Shown here: piece by piece, positions 1 to 12,115 of the stretch
Layout of the letters: each line of letters opens with the position of its first letter
How positions within the stretch are numbered: the first letter of the stretch is position 1
Source: Schistocerca nitens
Lineage: Eukaryota; Arthropoda; Insecta; Orthoptera; Acrididae
DNA: 64,000 nt
Assembly (NCBI RefSeq): GCF_023898315.1
Contig: NC_064619.1
Coordinates: 349,132,650 to 349,196,649, forward strand
Reading direction: 5' to 3'
The notes under the pieces: model-generated
Told to the model about the DNA's origin: nothing
Database searches by the model: none
Seen by the model: only the letters and a program-made list of their open reading frames with translations
Translations under genes and position numbers: made by a program

Positions 1-520
1 CACTCGGTTCGGCGTCTGTCGTCGAGCAAGTACTTCCAAAAGATTCTAGTTGCTTCTCGCATCGCACACCCATTTTTGTCGCATCGGAGTGTGTTATATG
101 TATATCATATTTCTCTGTTTTTTTTTCCCGTAAATACATTTGCATCAAGTGATTGATCCTTGAAGCACTTCAGCTAATAGGTCCCATATAGCATTTCATT
201 CCTTTAATTTCATTTCTCATTTATGTTATTGTATGGACGAGATTTCAGTGTCTTGTCTCACTTTGTCTACCACAGGAATGCAAAGAGCAGGGTGCCATTC
301 CCGACTGCTGTCGTTTGTTACATGTTACATGCCTACAGCTTGTTTATCATCGATATAGACCCTTAGTAGTTTTGTAATTAACCGTGGTGAGATAGGATAG
401 ATTTTATGGGAAGATTATTGTGAGGTAAAAGTAATAGAAGGCATTTCCAATCGTACGAGAGCGTGCTGGAAAGCATTGCATGAGGATTTCTCATGTGAAT
501 ATTCTGATATATTTTTCAAT
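1..520. other. Flanking AT-rich DNA, nothing recognised
   Basis: I see no open reading frame with a recognisable motif, no tandem array and no terminal repeats here. It is AT-rich with scattered T-runs. The right limit is set by the inverted repeat of the next element. Confidence 0.5.
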
Positions 521-1047
521 AAAATGTTATTAATATTTTACGTCTTTGTTCTTCAAGTTTATACATTTATTTGTAATAGTCACCCTTATTATGAACACAT
601 TTGTCCCAAAGAGAGATCAGTTTCTTGATACCGTCACTGTAGAATGTTTTGACGGTTCACAGAGTCACATCACCTCTGCTTGCACCGCTTCGTCACTACA
701 CAATATGGGGTGTCGGTTTTCTTTAAGTTAAGGGAACAGATGAAAATCGGATGGGGCCAAGTGGGGAATGCATGCAGGGTGATCGATGACAGGGAACGCA
801 AGGCGTCAAATTGATGCAGAAGTCACAGCGGTTGCGTGTGGCATGGCACTGCCATGCTGAAAGAGGTTGCTCTAGTTTCGACGATCTCTTGGAATTCGAA
901 GTTCGATTACAGCAGGCTATTCCTCAGCACAGATGTAGTCCCGTTACACAGCGTCATATAAGTCCCTACAGTTTGGAGACCTCTAGTGGCAGAGGGTTGT
1001 AAATATGTATAAATGAAGAATAAAGACGTAGAATGTTAATAACATTT
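521..1047 (-). mobile_element. Internally deleted mariner-like element
   Basis: The ends form an imperfect inverted repeat of about 50 bp: 521-576 pairs with the reverse complement of 996-1047, sharing AATGTTATTAA and ACGTCTTT blocks. Read on the minus strand, roughly 590-710 translates in two frames into pieces typical of a mariner transposase C-terminus (SDEAVQAEV, then KTFYSDGIKKLISLWDKC, then VHNKGDY), separated by a frame change and an in-frame stop. At 0.5 kb it is far below the usual 1.3 kb of a full element, so it is a non-autonomous deletion product. I could not identify a clear TA duplication at the edges. The family assignment rests on motif recall. Confidence 0.6.
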
Positions 1048-1592
1048 CTTTAATTTAAAAAGCTTCAAGAGTTTTCACATTAAAAGACCGGAGGCACCAC
1101 TTCCCTGTCTTTAGAAACCTGTACTTCATTCCTTGTACACTCACTATTCGCATTTCCTATTACGATTATTTACGTATACGATGTCGTTTTAAGCGTGTTA
1201 TTCAACCAAGCAATTGCGAGAACTAGTAGTGAAGGACACCGCTGAGGTGTTTCATACTGTCTGACAGTTGGGATTGTTTTGTGACGAACTGAATCTCTAA
1301 AAGCAATACGGTATCGTGTGTTTAATTATGTATCACAGTAATTAGTTAACTAACCTATAAAGAGAATATTCTCAGTTAATAGAATTATTCTTATATATGT
1401 GACTTTCATCACTTGATGATTCACTCCTTTTTCTTATATTTTATACTACAGTTGAAGTATGGAAGATAATTTAGGACATCGCAAGGTAACATTCGTTAAA
1501 CAAAACTAGTGCCAGTGGCGTTCTCAGCCCACGTCATCTGACTATTTGTCTGCTCTTTGGGTAACGCGGGAAAGTCAAAGAAACTTCAACGA
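1048..1592. other. Intergenic, nothing recognised
   Basis: AT-rich sequence without a credible coding frame or repeat that I can name. Confidence 0.4.
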
Positions 1593-1715
1593 ACCATCTG
1601 CCACTACATCTGTACTCTGTAAGCCACTTTCTCGTGTGTGGCGGAGGGTACTTATCGTATATCTGTCACTTCTCTCGTTCTTTGTCCATTCTCGAATAGT
1701 ACATGGAAGAACGCC
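1593..1715. repeat. Degraded interspersed repeat fragment (possible LINE tail)
   Basis: The stretch around GGCGGAGGGTACTTA, preceded by a CTGTAAGCCACTTT block, resembles an interspersed repeat that I recall from orthopteran genomes with the core TGGCAGAGGGTAC, probably a non-LTR element end. No coding part is left. The edges are approximate and the identification is from memory only. Confidence 0.3.
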
Positions 1716-1974
1716 TTTAGCCAAACCTAATTACTTCAATTTTTGGTAATTTTGTGACGCTTCTATCTGAAAAACTACATGGCGCACGACTATTCTTCGA
1801 ATGTACGCACTCAGAATTTAAACAGAAAACCTCTCTGCGGCACACAACGACTCTTTTAGAATGTCTGCCACTTCAGTTTCCTAAGTATTTCAGTTAAATC
1901 TCGCGCTTGCCAGCAAGACACGTTGCTCTTCACTGCATCTTCTCTTTTCTAGCAACTGGTAGTGATCGAATAGT

Positions 1975-2169
1975 GTTGGTCGGCCCCTATGGTCGAGTGG
2001 TTCTAGGCACTTCAGTCCAGAACCAAGCGGCTGCTACGGTCGTTGCTTCGAATCCTGCCTCGGGCATGGATGTCTGTGATGTCCTTAGGTTACTTAGGTT
2101 TAAGTAGTACTAAATCCTGGGGATTGATGACCTCAAATGTTAAGTTCCATTGTGTTTAGAGCCATTTGG
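1975..2169 (+). mobile_element. tRNA-derived SINE, copy 1
   Basis: This aligns by eye with the copy at 7484-7687. Shared blocks are GTTGGYCGGC at the start, a B-box-like segment TTCGAATCCTGCCTCGG, GATGTCCTTAGGTT, GACTGATGACCTCA-like and AGTCCCAT-like blocks, and GAGCC near the end. The A box and B box give an RNA polymerase III promoter of tRNA origin. The body is too diverged from a cloverleaf to be a tRNA gene. This is the older copy, with several small deletions. Confidence 0.75.
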
Positions 2170-2754
2170 TTTATTATTGAGCGACACACTGGAAATGATC
2201 ATTATAATTTCTTGAAAGCCATTTCTTTCACTGATGAGTGAAGTCCAGCTAATATGTGATACCTTAATATGTCCACACATCAACTTGTGTGTTGTTTTTT
2301 CTCTGCATCAGACAGTCTTTCCACAAACACGTACCAAACTTTACAACCTGATGTTTTCTTCTTGCAGTAACTACACCACAAAACGGACATCGCCAGTCAT
2401 ATAGATAACTCGTTTCGCGTATATGCGTCCACACTTCAACACCTGACCTGCTGCCGAGGGGTAAATAGACGTTAATGGCTTGCTCTTGCCATCTATATTT
2501 GGAGGTAGTAACCAGCCTCAAAACAGACGACTTGTTATACTTGCGAATGCGTTAAGTAATGCAACACATTTTTTACAGCTGGTTTCCTTTGAAAAAATGC
2601 AGAATTTATTGTAGAACATTGTGGATTATTACCACTCCCGTCCCTATGGTTTCGTGTATTTCCTATACGTCGCAGAGGTATAAGCAGTAATCAAAACAGT
2701 GGGCGTAACGTAGGTGCATCTCAAGCAATAAACTTTCAGTGGGTTCCTTTTATT
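2170..2754. other. Intergenic, nothing recognised
   Basis: A minus-strand 85-codon frame lies at 2264-2521. It has two CxxC-like cysteine pairs but no recognisable family, and I do not treat it as a gene. Confidence 0.4.
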
Positions 2755-3720
2755 GTAATGTCAGGGCATTGCTTGGAGATGTCTTTGGAGACCTGCCAGT
2801 GAACAAAAGCGTGGTGAGTCGTTGGGCCTGTCGGCTGTCACACAAGTCTGTCCGATCTCCCACTAGTCGGCTAGAAGCGCACAGCCGGGACTCGTGCATT
2901 GCCGGCATGGGTGGATACTCTAATTCGAGGACACTGACAGAGCACAATGAAGCACAGCGCTACACAACCGGACGCCTCTGTTGGTAGTGCTGAAACTCTC
3001 ATCCACCAGTTGGGATACGCGATGCTGTGGCGCCACCAATTGCCTCTCTGCCAAACAGAAAACCACAAAGATCAATGAAGACCATCTGTTCAGAATTGCT
3101 TGACCGTTATGAGACTAACACAGGCGAATCTCCTTACATTCGATCCGGAAACAAACCAGGAATCCGTGGGGGGTCAGTACATCACATCGTCTTCTAAGGA
3201 AAAGTTCAAAGTAGCACCCTCAGTGGGTAAAATCATGGTAACGGTGTACTGACAGTCTGAAGCGGTTATTCTGTTTGATGCCCACCCTCATTTTGCAACG
3301 TTCAACTTGAACTGTAATGTGCTACCATCAGTAAATTGAAGAAAGAACATCAGGATGTTCATCGCCACAAAAATTCAAACGATATTCTTCTCCGTAATAA
3401 TGCAAGGAATCAAAATGGCTCTGCACCCAAGAGGAACTCACAACACTTGATTGTTTCTTCTCATCCACCCTCCAGCGCAGATTTTGTACCTTCCAAATTC
3501 CATCTGTTTGGCTCAATCTAGGATGCACTCTGGCACTCTGCGTGAAGCTGTATGTGGATGATGGGGAGGTTACTGATGCAGGAAGATGTTGGTTGTGGTA
3601 CCATGCGTGTATATAGGCCCTTCCAATGAGTTGGCATGAGGCCACCATACTGAAAGAAATTATGTTGGACACTGTGATTTTTGTAACCAAAAGAGGGAAG
3701 AATAATGTGGTGCATTGAGA
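2755..3720 (+). pseudogene. Decayed mariner-like transposase
   Basis: Several pieces in different frames match the order of a mariner transposase. A helix-turn-helix-like piece (VFGDLPVNKSVVSRWA) is near 2775-2830. A segment with SICSELLDRYE follows near 3080-3115, and KFKVAPSVGKIMVTV lies near 3203-3250, followed by a stop. The C-terminal catalytic part at 3336-3521 contains HRHKNSND, then NNARN where a functional protein would have DNARPH, then HPPSSADFVPSKFHLFG. The second catalytic Asp is therefore replaced by Asn, and frameshifts and stops are frequent. It cannot be active. The terminal inverted repeats are not evident. Confidence 0.65.
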
Positions 3721-3913
3721 TGAAGAATAGAAAAAATGTTTTCAGAAAGTAAGTATTGCATTACTTACTAAATGTGCCTTCTACAGTTATTATATAATTC
3801 ACACAAGTTTTTTGGTGTATTCACATGAAGAATAGAAACTCTTTTTCAAGAAAGATAGTATTGTATTACTTATTAAATGTCCCTTCTATGGTTATTGTAT
3901 AATTCACACACGC
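3720..3913. repeat. 104-bp tandem duplication
   Basis: Two copies of about 90 bp, 3720-3808 and 3824-3913, begin with ATGAAGAATAGAAA and share TATTGCATTACTTA-like, AAATGTSCCTTCTA and ATAATTCACACA blocks, at a spacing of about 104 bp. The first copy overlaps the tail of the decayed transposase, so the duplication probably includes its 3' end. Confidence 0.7.
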
Positions 3914-3930
3914 TTTGGGGCGATCTGATA

Positions 3931-4316
3931 TTGTAATTTATAATATTGGAAGCTAAGATAGTTTGATTTCAAATAGTTTAATTCAAGACCGGTTTTTGAC
4001 AGTACCCATCCGTCATCCTCAGATCCTCAGATCTCCCAGAAACATAATTACAAATCAACTCATCGATATACTGCGAAATTTCTCCAAATATAATAATTAA
4101 GCTACATACCCGTTAGCTTTATGTATTTTTCAAACAAATGCGGAACTGTTATTGTAATTGAGCGTGTTCTCAGAACATCGACAGAATCATGTATAATTAT
4201 ATTACTGGGAGATCTGAGAATCTCAGGACGACAGCTACTTATTGTCGAGTCTGGTGATGAAATAAACTATTTCCGACCGAGCGATCTTGGCTTTTACTAT
4301 TATAAACTATAATTAC
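3931..4316. mobile_element. Foldback or MITE-like element with about 120-bp arms
   Basis: The left arm (3931-4050) is the imperfect reverse complement of the right arm (4191-4316). Matching blocks are CTGGGAGATCTGAG, TGACRGMTRSKTACTGTC-like, AATAAACTATTT and ATATTATAAA. The arms flank a spacer of about 140 bp. No coding potential is visible. The arms are diverged by many point changes, so the element is old. Confidence 0.6.
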
Positions 4317-5804
4317 GAGTCTGTAAATAATTTATGTACTGATATAATGCCTTTCAGCCCACCGTCCACAGTCACCAATAGAAATAGTCTGGACTTACAC
4401 CCTGAATACTGTAAACAGTAACGCACCTGTAGAGCTCCCTTGGACCTTACGCTATACGTTTGGAACTATATCTCCCAGCACGCGCTGTAACCAGACTTCT
4501 GGTCCACTACTCTGCAAGCTCTCCTTTCTTCACTAAAGTACAGTGCTGGGCTGTACCGAAGGCGAAGGTCACGGCGTTCACATGGGCACCGTGTTCTTCG
4601 GCGCTCTGGATCTCACGGCTATCATAGCGAGATGAATGTCGCTACATCTATGTTTGCGGTATCCATATTGATTTTATAGAAGGAGTTCCTGATGCACAAG
4701 ATGGACGTAAAGCGTGATCGTAAAACATGCGCTACAATTCTACGGCGCAATATCAACAGTGATATACGCCTAAAGTTACGTGTGTTTTCTCGAAAACCAT
4801 ATTGACCTGCCCTTTTTTCAGTCGAATAGCACCTTTATTGCTCCAGCGACCTGAGATAGTCTGCTGTTAGAAGAGGAACCATCGTCTGTACTTAACTTGT
4901 CGAATGAATGGTTCCCGTGTTTGATTTCTGTTCTAGATGTATTAAAAATTAGCATGCAGTAAAGATATCCCTTGGTTCCTCCCGATATGTAAGTTCGCGC
5001 TGCTCTGCGCTGTTTTAAGAAATTGATTCAATGAGGAAGCTTACATTGAAACAGAGCGATTATATAAAACTAGAAAAGTTAAATTGGTTTACTGCTTTTC
5101 GAACTTTTGACTTCTTAGTAAGTTGGTAACACTAGAAACGGTTGGGGAAACAGCAACATGATGCAAAAAAGGCTCAAAAGTTCGTAGTTAAGCGTTGTAC
5201 GTTGAATACAGAAACAAAATTATTCGTACAGAGCATGTCGGCAACATGTAGATCGAAGCGATAAGTACGGGAATGGCAAAATTGTACCGCCCGCCCTATG
5301 AATTTCACCGGGACACATCGTTCTCATCACATGCTTCCCTTTCTCTTCGAACAATCAAAAGCAAGGGAGATATCTGTATACAGGGGTCTGAAACTAAAAA
5401 GTGCGTCAACCGCAAAGAACAGGGGTTGTTTCGGGACAGAACCTTACGCCGACACGCAGCGGTCATCAAAGTCACTGCGGAACTGAGCTACAGAATTTTC
5501 AGGTTAGCTTGACCCAGTACAGTGATTTGCCGTAGAAAAGATAGTGTGCAGGCAATATGGCAGCATAGTAATAGGCTCTGCTTGGGACTTCGTCGCGTTT
5601 GAGCTGCGATGCACTGGCGTGGAGAATGGCATACGTGTGCGGAGCGATGGATTGTTTTGTTTAGGTATACTAGTAGTGTCAACTTATGCCAGGCTTGTAA
5701 TTTCAGTTGCGTTCATAGAGAACATTTCAAATTCTGATGGTATGGTCATGTTATTAAATGCACAAGTTTAGTTAACAGAAAATAGTGAGTTTACGCTTCA
5801 CTCT
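4317..5804. other. Intergenic, nothing recognised
   Basis: No supported gene. The short frames at 5273-5512 are random-looking and overlap one another in different phases. Base composition is closer to balanced than in the AT-rich neighbours, but I cannot name a repeat. Confidence 0.4.
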
Positions 5805-6950
5805 GTCACAGTCTATCATATACGGTCACGACACTCACTGCTGAGAAAATTGTTACCATCTGAAACACTAGCGCCCCAAGAGGCGACATACCAGTGGTAA
5901 AATTATAGTTTGTTTTCAATCATTATTCTGGCTAATTATCTAAATAATTATTAAATTATTATAAGACATGAATGATCATGAGTTACATGTAAAAACGAAC
6001 GAATCTCCTTGATTCAATGACATACGCTACAACATAATTTAAAAGAAGTACTTTAGAGATATGTGTATAATTGTAGCCTACTCCACTGAAAACAAGACCA
6101 TACAAAGACAATTTCCATGCATGAGAATATGAGAATAATATTTTTTGGCTGATCGTAACATGCCAGACACTTTCTTTCACAAGTAACAACTTTTTATGGA
6201 ATCTAATGTTTTGCACAGTCTTACACTTCAACGACTTTTTAACATATAAATATCTTTTTAAATGTAATTACTTTAGTTTTAAAAGCGGGTGTGTTGACGA
6301 TTCTTGCCATTTGTGGCTCAGTTGCAGCAATAATTGTGGAATTGTCTTCTGTGTTGGGAAATAATTTTATTGCTATTTTTCTTCTATTATCACATCTGTG
6401 TGGGTTTTTTACCCAGCTTAAGTTGTGTTAGCTTGTATGCTACATAAAATAATGTAGGTGTTCCATTCCACACTGTCTTCCTTCGTTCCATATTCACTGA
6501 TTTGACTGAAAGTGTAGCGAAGAAAACTTACGTTTTTGTGAAAATATATGACACCTTTCTGTAAATGGTCAGGTCTGCTGCTGTTTACTAGCACTTTTTC
6601 GGTTCTTAAGGAACACGAAATTCTCAAGTAAGTATCTTTAGGTTAGAAGAAAGTCGTAAATAAACTGTTCTGTGACATAGCTATTCACACCTACTAGGGT
6701 TGATTAGAAACCTAAGAAATGAAAAATATATTGCTTTCTTCTTCTTGCTACTACAATTTATTGCGGTGCAGACGCTCCTGTTTGTAAAAGCCATTCTACA
6801 TACCAACATAAACAGCTAAGATTAACTTTCGCTTGTACAAAATCTCGGCGAAATCTACAGTTTAACTTCCGGGCTGCTTGGCGCGCTGCTATCGCGGTGG
6901 GCAACAGAAAAGAGATGGAAGTGTCGTGACTGTATATGTTCGACTGTAAC
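5805..6950. mobile_element. Candidate non-autonomous DNA element with terminal inverted repeats
   Basis: Positions 5805-5835 and the reverse complement of 6920-6950 match over about 31 bp, with shared blocks CATATAC, GTCACGACACT and GTNACAGTC. The 1.1-kb interior is AT-rich and shows no transposase. I could not define a clean target duplication; TCT at both outer edges is only suggestive. It could instead be two unrelated insertions of one short repeat in opposite orientation. Confidence 0.4.
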
Positions 6951-7483
6951 TCTACTTACACCCCAATCAGCCAGAGCTTAAACATTATCTTTGATCTTTT
7001 TACTATTATCCTAGTAACGAGAGTAAACAATGATTAACAACATGCGTGTACATGCAATTACTTGTAAATGCATCTTCCTCTCGGAATTTATTGTGCTCAA
7101 TTTATTTAATGAACATTAATCGTAATACCACTCAAATAAGTAAAGGTGGTACTTCGATGGTTACGAAATGCATTAAGTCTGCAGAAATTTAATTCTAAAT
7201 AATAAGGTTGGTCCAGATTAGGGCGTACAACTCCCCTCTAATTGATTTTGCTGAAGCCATGTAATCGACACCGAGTTTTGTCCATACCTGTAACCAGTGA
7301 CGTTCTGTGTGACGTCTTGCGTTTAGAATGCGAAGGATGTCAACGGTTTTGCCTTGAGTGACTAGTGTAACCTGTATATGCTGTTTATTCCAAAGAAGAA
7401 GTCATGGATCAATGCCGACTGGTGGAATCAGACCATGCTCCAATCCCCAAATGTCTGGCTGTTTCTTTCCTTAAGTAGCACGA
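6951..7483. other. Intergenic, nothing recognised
   Basis: No supported coding region, tandem array or element end. Confidence 0.4.
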
Positions 7484-7687
7484 GTTGGCCGGCTGCAGTC
7501 CCCAAGCGGTTCTAGGCGCTACAGTCTGGAAAACGCGCGACCGTTACGATCGCAGGTTCGAATCCTGCCTCGGACATGGATTTGTGGGATGTCCTTAGGT
7601 TGGTTAGGTTTAAGTAGTTCTAAGTTCTAGAGGACTGGGGGACTGATGACCTCAGATGTTAAGTCCCATAGTGCTCCGAGCCGTTTT
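7484..7687 (+). mobile_element. tRNA-derived SINE, copy 2
   Basis: This is the better preserved copy. It starts GTTGGCCGGCTGCAG, has an A-box-like stretch, a near-consensus B box GGTTCGAATCCTGCC about 70 bp in, then GATGTCCTTAGGTTGG, TTTAAGTAGTTCTAAG, GACTGATGACCTCAGATG and GTCCCATAGTGCTC near the 3' end. I recall repeats of this sort as very abundant in Schistocerca, which is the main reason for the organism suggestion. Confidence 0.8.
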
Positions 7688-9959
7688 TAATGGACTTTTT
7701 TTTTTGCACGTGTTCCGATGGTAAGGCTTGGCAAGAGACGAAAGGCAGGGTTTATATTGTTGCGAGAGAAGCAGTTTGTGAGGTTTTTTACCAAGCTTCC
7801 CACAAATATTTAGTTGTTTTTTGAATTTGGCACGATTGTCGATGGAGATGTTAGGTACGAACATAGGAACACAGCTTAGATTGCTACGAGAGAAACAAAT
7901 AGTGATCATGTTTATAATCTTGATTCGTAAAGATTTTCTTTTTTCGAATGTGACGTCGTGCAGACGCGGCACATTCTAAATGGATTATTTTTGTAAGAGA
8001 CATGTTGTTGGCGGTTGCTGAGTCTTTGTGGTGGACGTTTACGTTTGTGATTCGTTTTATAGTAAAGGTGCAGTTGAATGAGAACGAATATTTAGTAGTT
8101 ACTGGTTATCTAATTGTTTCTGGTTTTTGAACTGTTGCTTTTAGTTTACAGTTTGGTATTCTTGAGTGAAGGTTGTGTGTTGTGTGCAGTTCTGCCTTGG
8201 AGATGTGTTACATAATTTGTTGTTTGCAGCATGGTTTGTGTGTGTGTGTGTGTGTGTGTGTATTGGGGCCACTTTGATTAAAAATTTTTGGAAGTTGACC
8301 ATCAACAGCCGTCAAGTAAAGTATAAAATGTTTGACCATCAGCTGCTTTTATTTTAAACCCATGTATCTCGACTGGCTTCAGTCATCGACCATCTTCACG
8401 GATAAGTGTTAAAATGGTTTAAGGCACAACATAATATTTGCCATTACTTAAATAATGGTTATAAGCTGTCAGGAATATCAAAATACGACACAGGGCTTTC
8501 AGAAGCAAACATACTAATACCAAGTGAATACAGAGCAGTACTGCACTATGATTGGTAAGAACGTTTTTATGATTTTTTTGTGTAGTGTGAGGTCGTAGTT
8601 TGTTTATGGAAAGGATATTCCTTTGAAATGAGGTTCTTAGATTTGTGTTTGATTAGTTTTATTTGAAGGGAGTGCGGTGGGGGTGTGGGAGGGGAATCAT
8701 GGGACCGATGTCTTCATTGGCGCTGTATAGATATAGTGAATTTCGTTATCCTTATTAGCTTTGTTGGTGGGGGACTGTCTACATCACTGTCTTCGTTTCA
8801 GTTGTGTATGTCAGGTGAAATTTCCAATGTTGATCATAATGGATTTCCTTCTTTGGAATGGGGCGTTTGATCTACATTGGTCTGGAAATACATTTCTATT
8901 CCAGTTATGTGTTTTGTTACTTTTTGGTTGCGTTTATTCAGGAGGAATTAGTGAGAGTTTTTTTTCGATTATGTAACACTCTTGGAGTGATGTTAGTCTT
9001 ATTGCAGTATTTTTAGTTTGCCCCGCCCATAACTCCCTAATTCACGTGGTTGTCCCATCAGTTTCATTTCATTAAGTGACTAAAATATTTCGCATCTTTA
9101 TGTTCGTTTGCGACCATAATGCAATATCTTGTAGTAGTAATTTTTAAGTATGCCAGAGGACTACTATTAAATCTGTAGTTGTCGTAATAAATAAAGTACG
9201 CTTTATATCCTCGATATAACGTCGTAAGTCAAAGTAGACCTGTGGAATTGGGACGTGCGGTAATCCCAAATGTTGCTCTTGTTACCGCGTTCCGTCAATG
9301 TCAGCGACTTTTGGCCATATGTATTGGCATCAATTTTTGGCCTTCTGTATTGGTATCACTTTCTGCTCTTTGTAATGGTGACTAGTTTTTAGTTGAGTTA
9401 TATACGTCGACTGATGTTTCAGGAAAAGTTAAGAAAAGGGCCGGTGCGTATACATGTGTTTCGTGCTGGAATGTTGCCAGTGCTTGTCATGATGTACTAT
9501 GGGAGCAAAAGAAGGTGTATCAGCTGTCCATCTTACACAGCCTATGAGAGACCAGAAGGCAGACAACGTTTTTCGAAGTAATACTTTCGTAAGAAATGGC
9601 GAAACATTGCCGTAAAAGTGGATTATAGATTTATTTACTCCTTATTTGAGTCGTAGCTGTTTAAACTGTTCTAGTATCTGCAAACCAAGAACAGCGTCAC
9701 AACTCTTGATATACAAGAAAATGTAGTGAAATATTTCTGTGCTTCCTATTTCTATGCAATCGATCTGTGCGAGCACATTCAGTAGGTGGATCAACGTTTT
9801 TTAATTAAGTCATGGCAGGAATTGTGTGGATCAATGTTTTTGTTTCTTTTCTTTTTTCTCTTGGTATGAAGTATTTTGATAAATGTTTTTTTTTAATTAG
9901 AATATGTGAAATGGGTCAGTGTTAATATATCGAATGTGCAACTCCTTTGTGATTAACAT
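7688..9959. other. Flanking intergenic DNA
   Basis: No gene is supported. It holds a short TG microsatellite and two related lines around 7750 and 7880 sharing GAGAGAARCARNTTGTGA-like text, too weak to call a repeat. It ends at the target duplication of the large nest. Confidence 0.4.
8237..8261. repeat. TG dinucleotide microsatellite
   Basis: About 12 uninterrupted TG units. Confidence 0.9.
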
Positions 9960-9963
9960 TGAT
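9960..9963. repeat. Target-site duplication TGAT, left of A3
   Basis: TGAT directly precedes the LTR edge here and recurs at 63900-63903 directly after the other LTR. This is a 4-bp duplication, as expected for a Ty3/gypsy integrase, and it shows that the 53.9 kb between is one insertion site. Confidence 0.85.
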
Positions 9964-11155
9964 TTTCGCTTCGTGTCTCTTTTTTCTATTTGTTTTATTA
10001 TTACTATTATTATTCGCGTAACAACTCATATATTGAATGAAATATGTTACTACGAAAAGAGACTCGAAATACCTTTTAGTGATGCTGTGCTATGCCTTTC
10101 TTTGGACCATTAATTTTCAACAAAACGGAATATATTGTGTTCTTATTGTTCTGGATCTGGCTTTCTATTAAAGGAACATTTTTTTTTTCATTACTGTAAC
10201 TCGCCATAAAGTTCAACATATCTTCCTTACTTTATAGTTATTGAAAAGGTTAATGAAAATTTCGTCGTTATCAATACTGATGTTACAGTACGCAATGGTT
10301 GTTCAACATCATAATTCTGCAGTGGATTTTTGTTAACAGTAAAACAACTATAGGTACCATGGCTAACACGAGAACATGAGACTATTATCGGAGAAAATAG
10401 ATGCTTTTACTGTAAGGTTGCCAGACCAGAACTACGCACAGCAAGATTTCTTTTATGTGATGAAAATAAATTATCTTTTTGCACTATTAGTAATATATTA
10501 TCAGCAGCCCGCGTCAAACTGTAAAACACATCATAAAATCTGCTGCTCTGGTCTGCAATTCCGAAGGCTGAAAGAAATAATTTTACTTCACTATTACCTG
10601 ACCGCTTCTTTGCGGTATGATAGATTTCATTTACTGCAATTTAAATGAGCCGCGGCAGCGGCTGGTTCGTTCGTAGCTCCGCTCAGCACCACGAATAATA
10701 TTTAAACAACTGAAAATGTCTTAAAGGGATGGGATAAAATACCGGGCAAGCTTGACATAAATCATAATGCAAGGTTTCACTAAGTAACTCTATTCAAAAC
10801 ATTTAAACAATTTGATTAATTACACACCTTTTTAAAATCTTGCTTAATGGCGTCCCTCTTACAAACTTGACAAAAGGATGCTACGCTAGCATACAATATC
10901 ACGTCACAGGTTATTCTACTCACGTAACTCCAAGAAGATGACAGAGAAATTAATGTTCGTTCTGTATTATTTATACTAGTCGCATATTCTCATCTTTGTT
11001 TGATATTTATCGTCTGTGGCGGTTTCAGTACTCGCCGACACAGATATTATCTAAAATAAATAATAAAAAAGTACATAATTTTATACAATAATAAAACATG
11101 ATACACAATGTTTTCTCTTTATTACATGATATGCCTTTTGCTAAGAGACGTTACA
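9964..11155 (-). repeat. A3 3' LTR
   Basis: On the minus strand it begins TGTAACGTCT at 11155 and ends GAAGCGAAA at 9964. It is near-identical to 62707-63899, and more distantly the reverse complement of the LTRs at 12116, 42355, 49728 and 55163. Differences from its partner include a longer T-run near 10180 and single-base changes. The ORF at 10376-10648 lies wholly within LTR sequence and is not a gene. Confidence 0.88.
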
Positions 11156-12111
11156 ATGCCCCCTGGCAGCAATTGACTAACGTTAAGAATGTTCGGCAAT
11201 ATGCTGCCACTAACGTTCGTTTTGTCATTGTTTGTCACCTTATTTGGAATATTCACTATTCACTTGTTTGCTATTTTGCACTACAGTTTTAATCACACTC
11301 TTTGTGGTTTTCTCACACTTTGCGAGGTGACCGTAAACCTAGTCCCAGGGTCATTACAGTTTTTTGGCTCCCCCATTCGGGCTATGTGCGGTCAGAAAAC
11401 CTGGGAAAACTGCGCCGGAGCCATGGTCATCTCGCCTGGTTTGTGTTAAAACACAGTTCGATTGTTCATCAAAAAAGGTTGGAATGTATCCAATGTTCAC
11501 AGATAACAAAGGTTATTTCTGACAAAATGTTAAACTTTTAGTCTCCTTGTTAAAAATGTGCCTTCTACACTCTTTCACATTTGTGTTCTGTGTCACACTG
11601 AAAGTCAATCATTAAATAGTTTTACAGTAGGGTAATGGATTGTCTCTACACTTACTCACGACAAATGTTCTACCATGGTATGGCATTCGTGTCAGTTTGC
11701 TTCACTAATATGACGAAAACATATAACATATAACATATATCATCGAACAAGTGAATGTTTTGAGCTTATACACAGTAAACTAAAGAAAAACTGTTTTTCA
11801 CGAAATTTCGTGTCCTATAAATCATTTTCATGTTAGTACATTCACAGCGTAGTTGGTAATTTTCGGGTGAATGTCGACAATGTCGTACGGAGCGGGCGGT
11901 GCGAAGCAATTGTTGCGTAGCGTCGTCTGGAATGCGGCGTGCCAACGACCGCTGGGGTCGACGACCTGCTCGCCGTAACAGCGACGGCGTGCTGGGGTGG
12001 CGCCCGAGCAGTCGCGAACCGCGCCGAACCATTCACCAATGTCGGCGTGTTGCAGTGGTTTCCCGCGACCGGCTGGCTGGCGGCACGGCACTCGTCTCTG
12101 CTTCTCCGCAT
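11156..12111 (-). other. A3 3' region, distal part, with ORF3
   Basis: This is the reverse complement of the stretch before the 3' LTRs of A1 (about 54210-55162) and A2 (about 48775-49727). It includes the polypurine-like GGGGGCAT next to the LTR. A GC-rich block at 11840-12111 holds a minus-strand ORF of 89 codons (11842-12111, ATG at 12111), homologous to the ORF3 frames at 48777 and 54214. A1 was inserted one base upstream of this ATG. See the ORF3 entries for caution on whether it is translated. Confidence 0.65.
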
Positions 12112-12115
12112 GGCT
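12112..12115. repeat. Target-site duplication GGCT, left of A1
   Basis: GGCT precedes the A1 5' LTR. The matching copy at 56333-56336 reads GGTT, one transition away. Joining the flanks restores the A3 3' region order seen uninterrupted in A1 and A2, which confirms the insertion site. Confidence 0.8.

Noticed and set aside
7540..7580. tRNA gene suggested by the B-box sequence
   Set aside because: The surrounding 200-bp unit is repeated at 1975-2169 and lacks a cloverleaf, so it is a SINE.
7652..7972. Minus-strand frame of 106 codons
   Set aside because: Its start codon side is unremarkable and its end lies in the SINE. There are no motifs and the composition is ordinary.
10376..10648. Frame of 90 codons conserved at 63120-63392
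   Set aside because: It lies wholly within the two A3 LTRs, so conservation follows from LTR identity, not coding selection.
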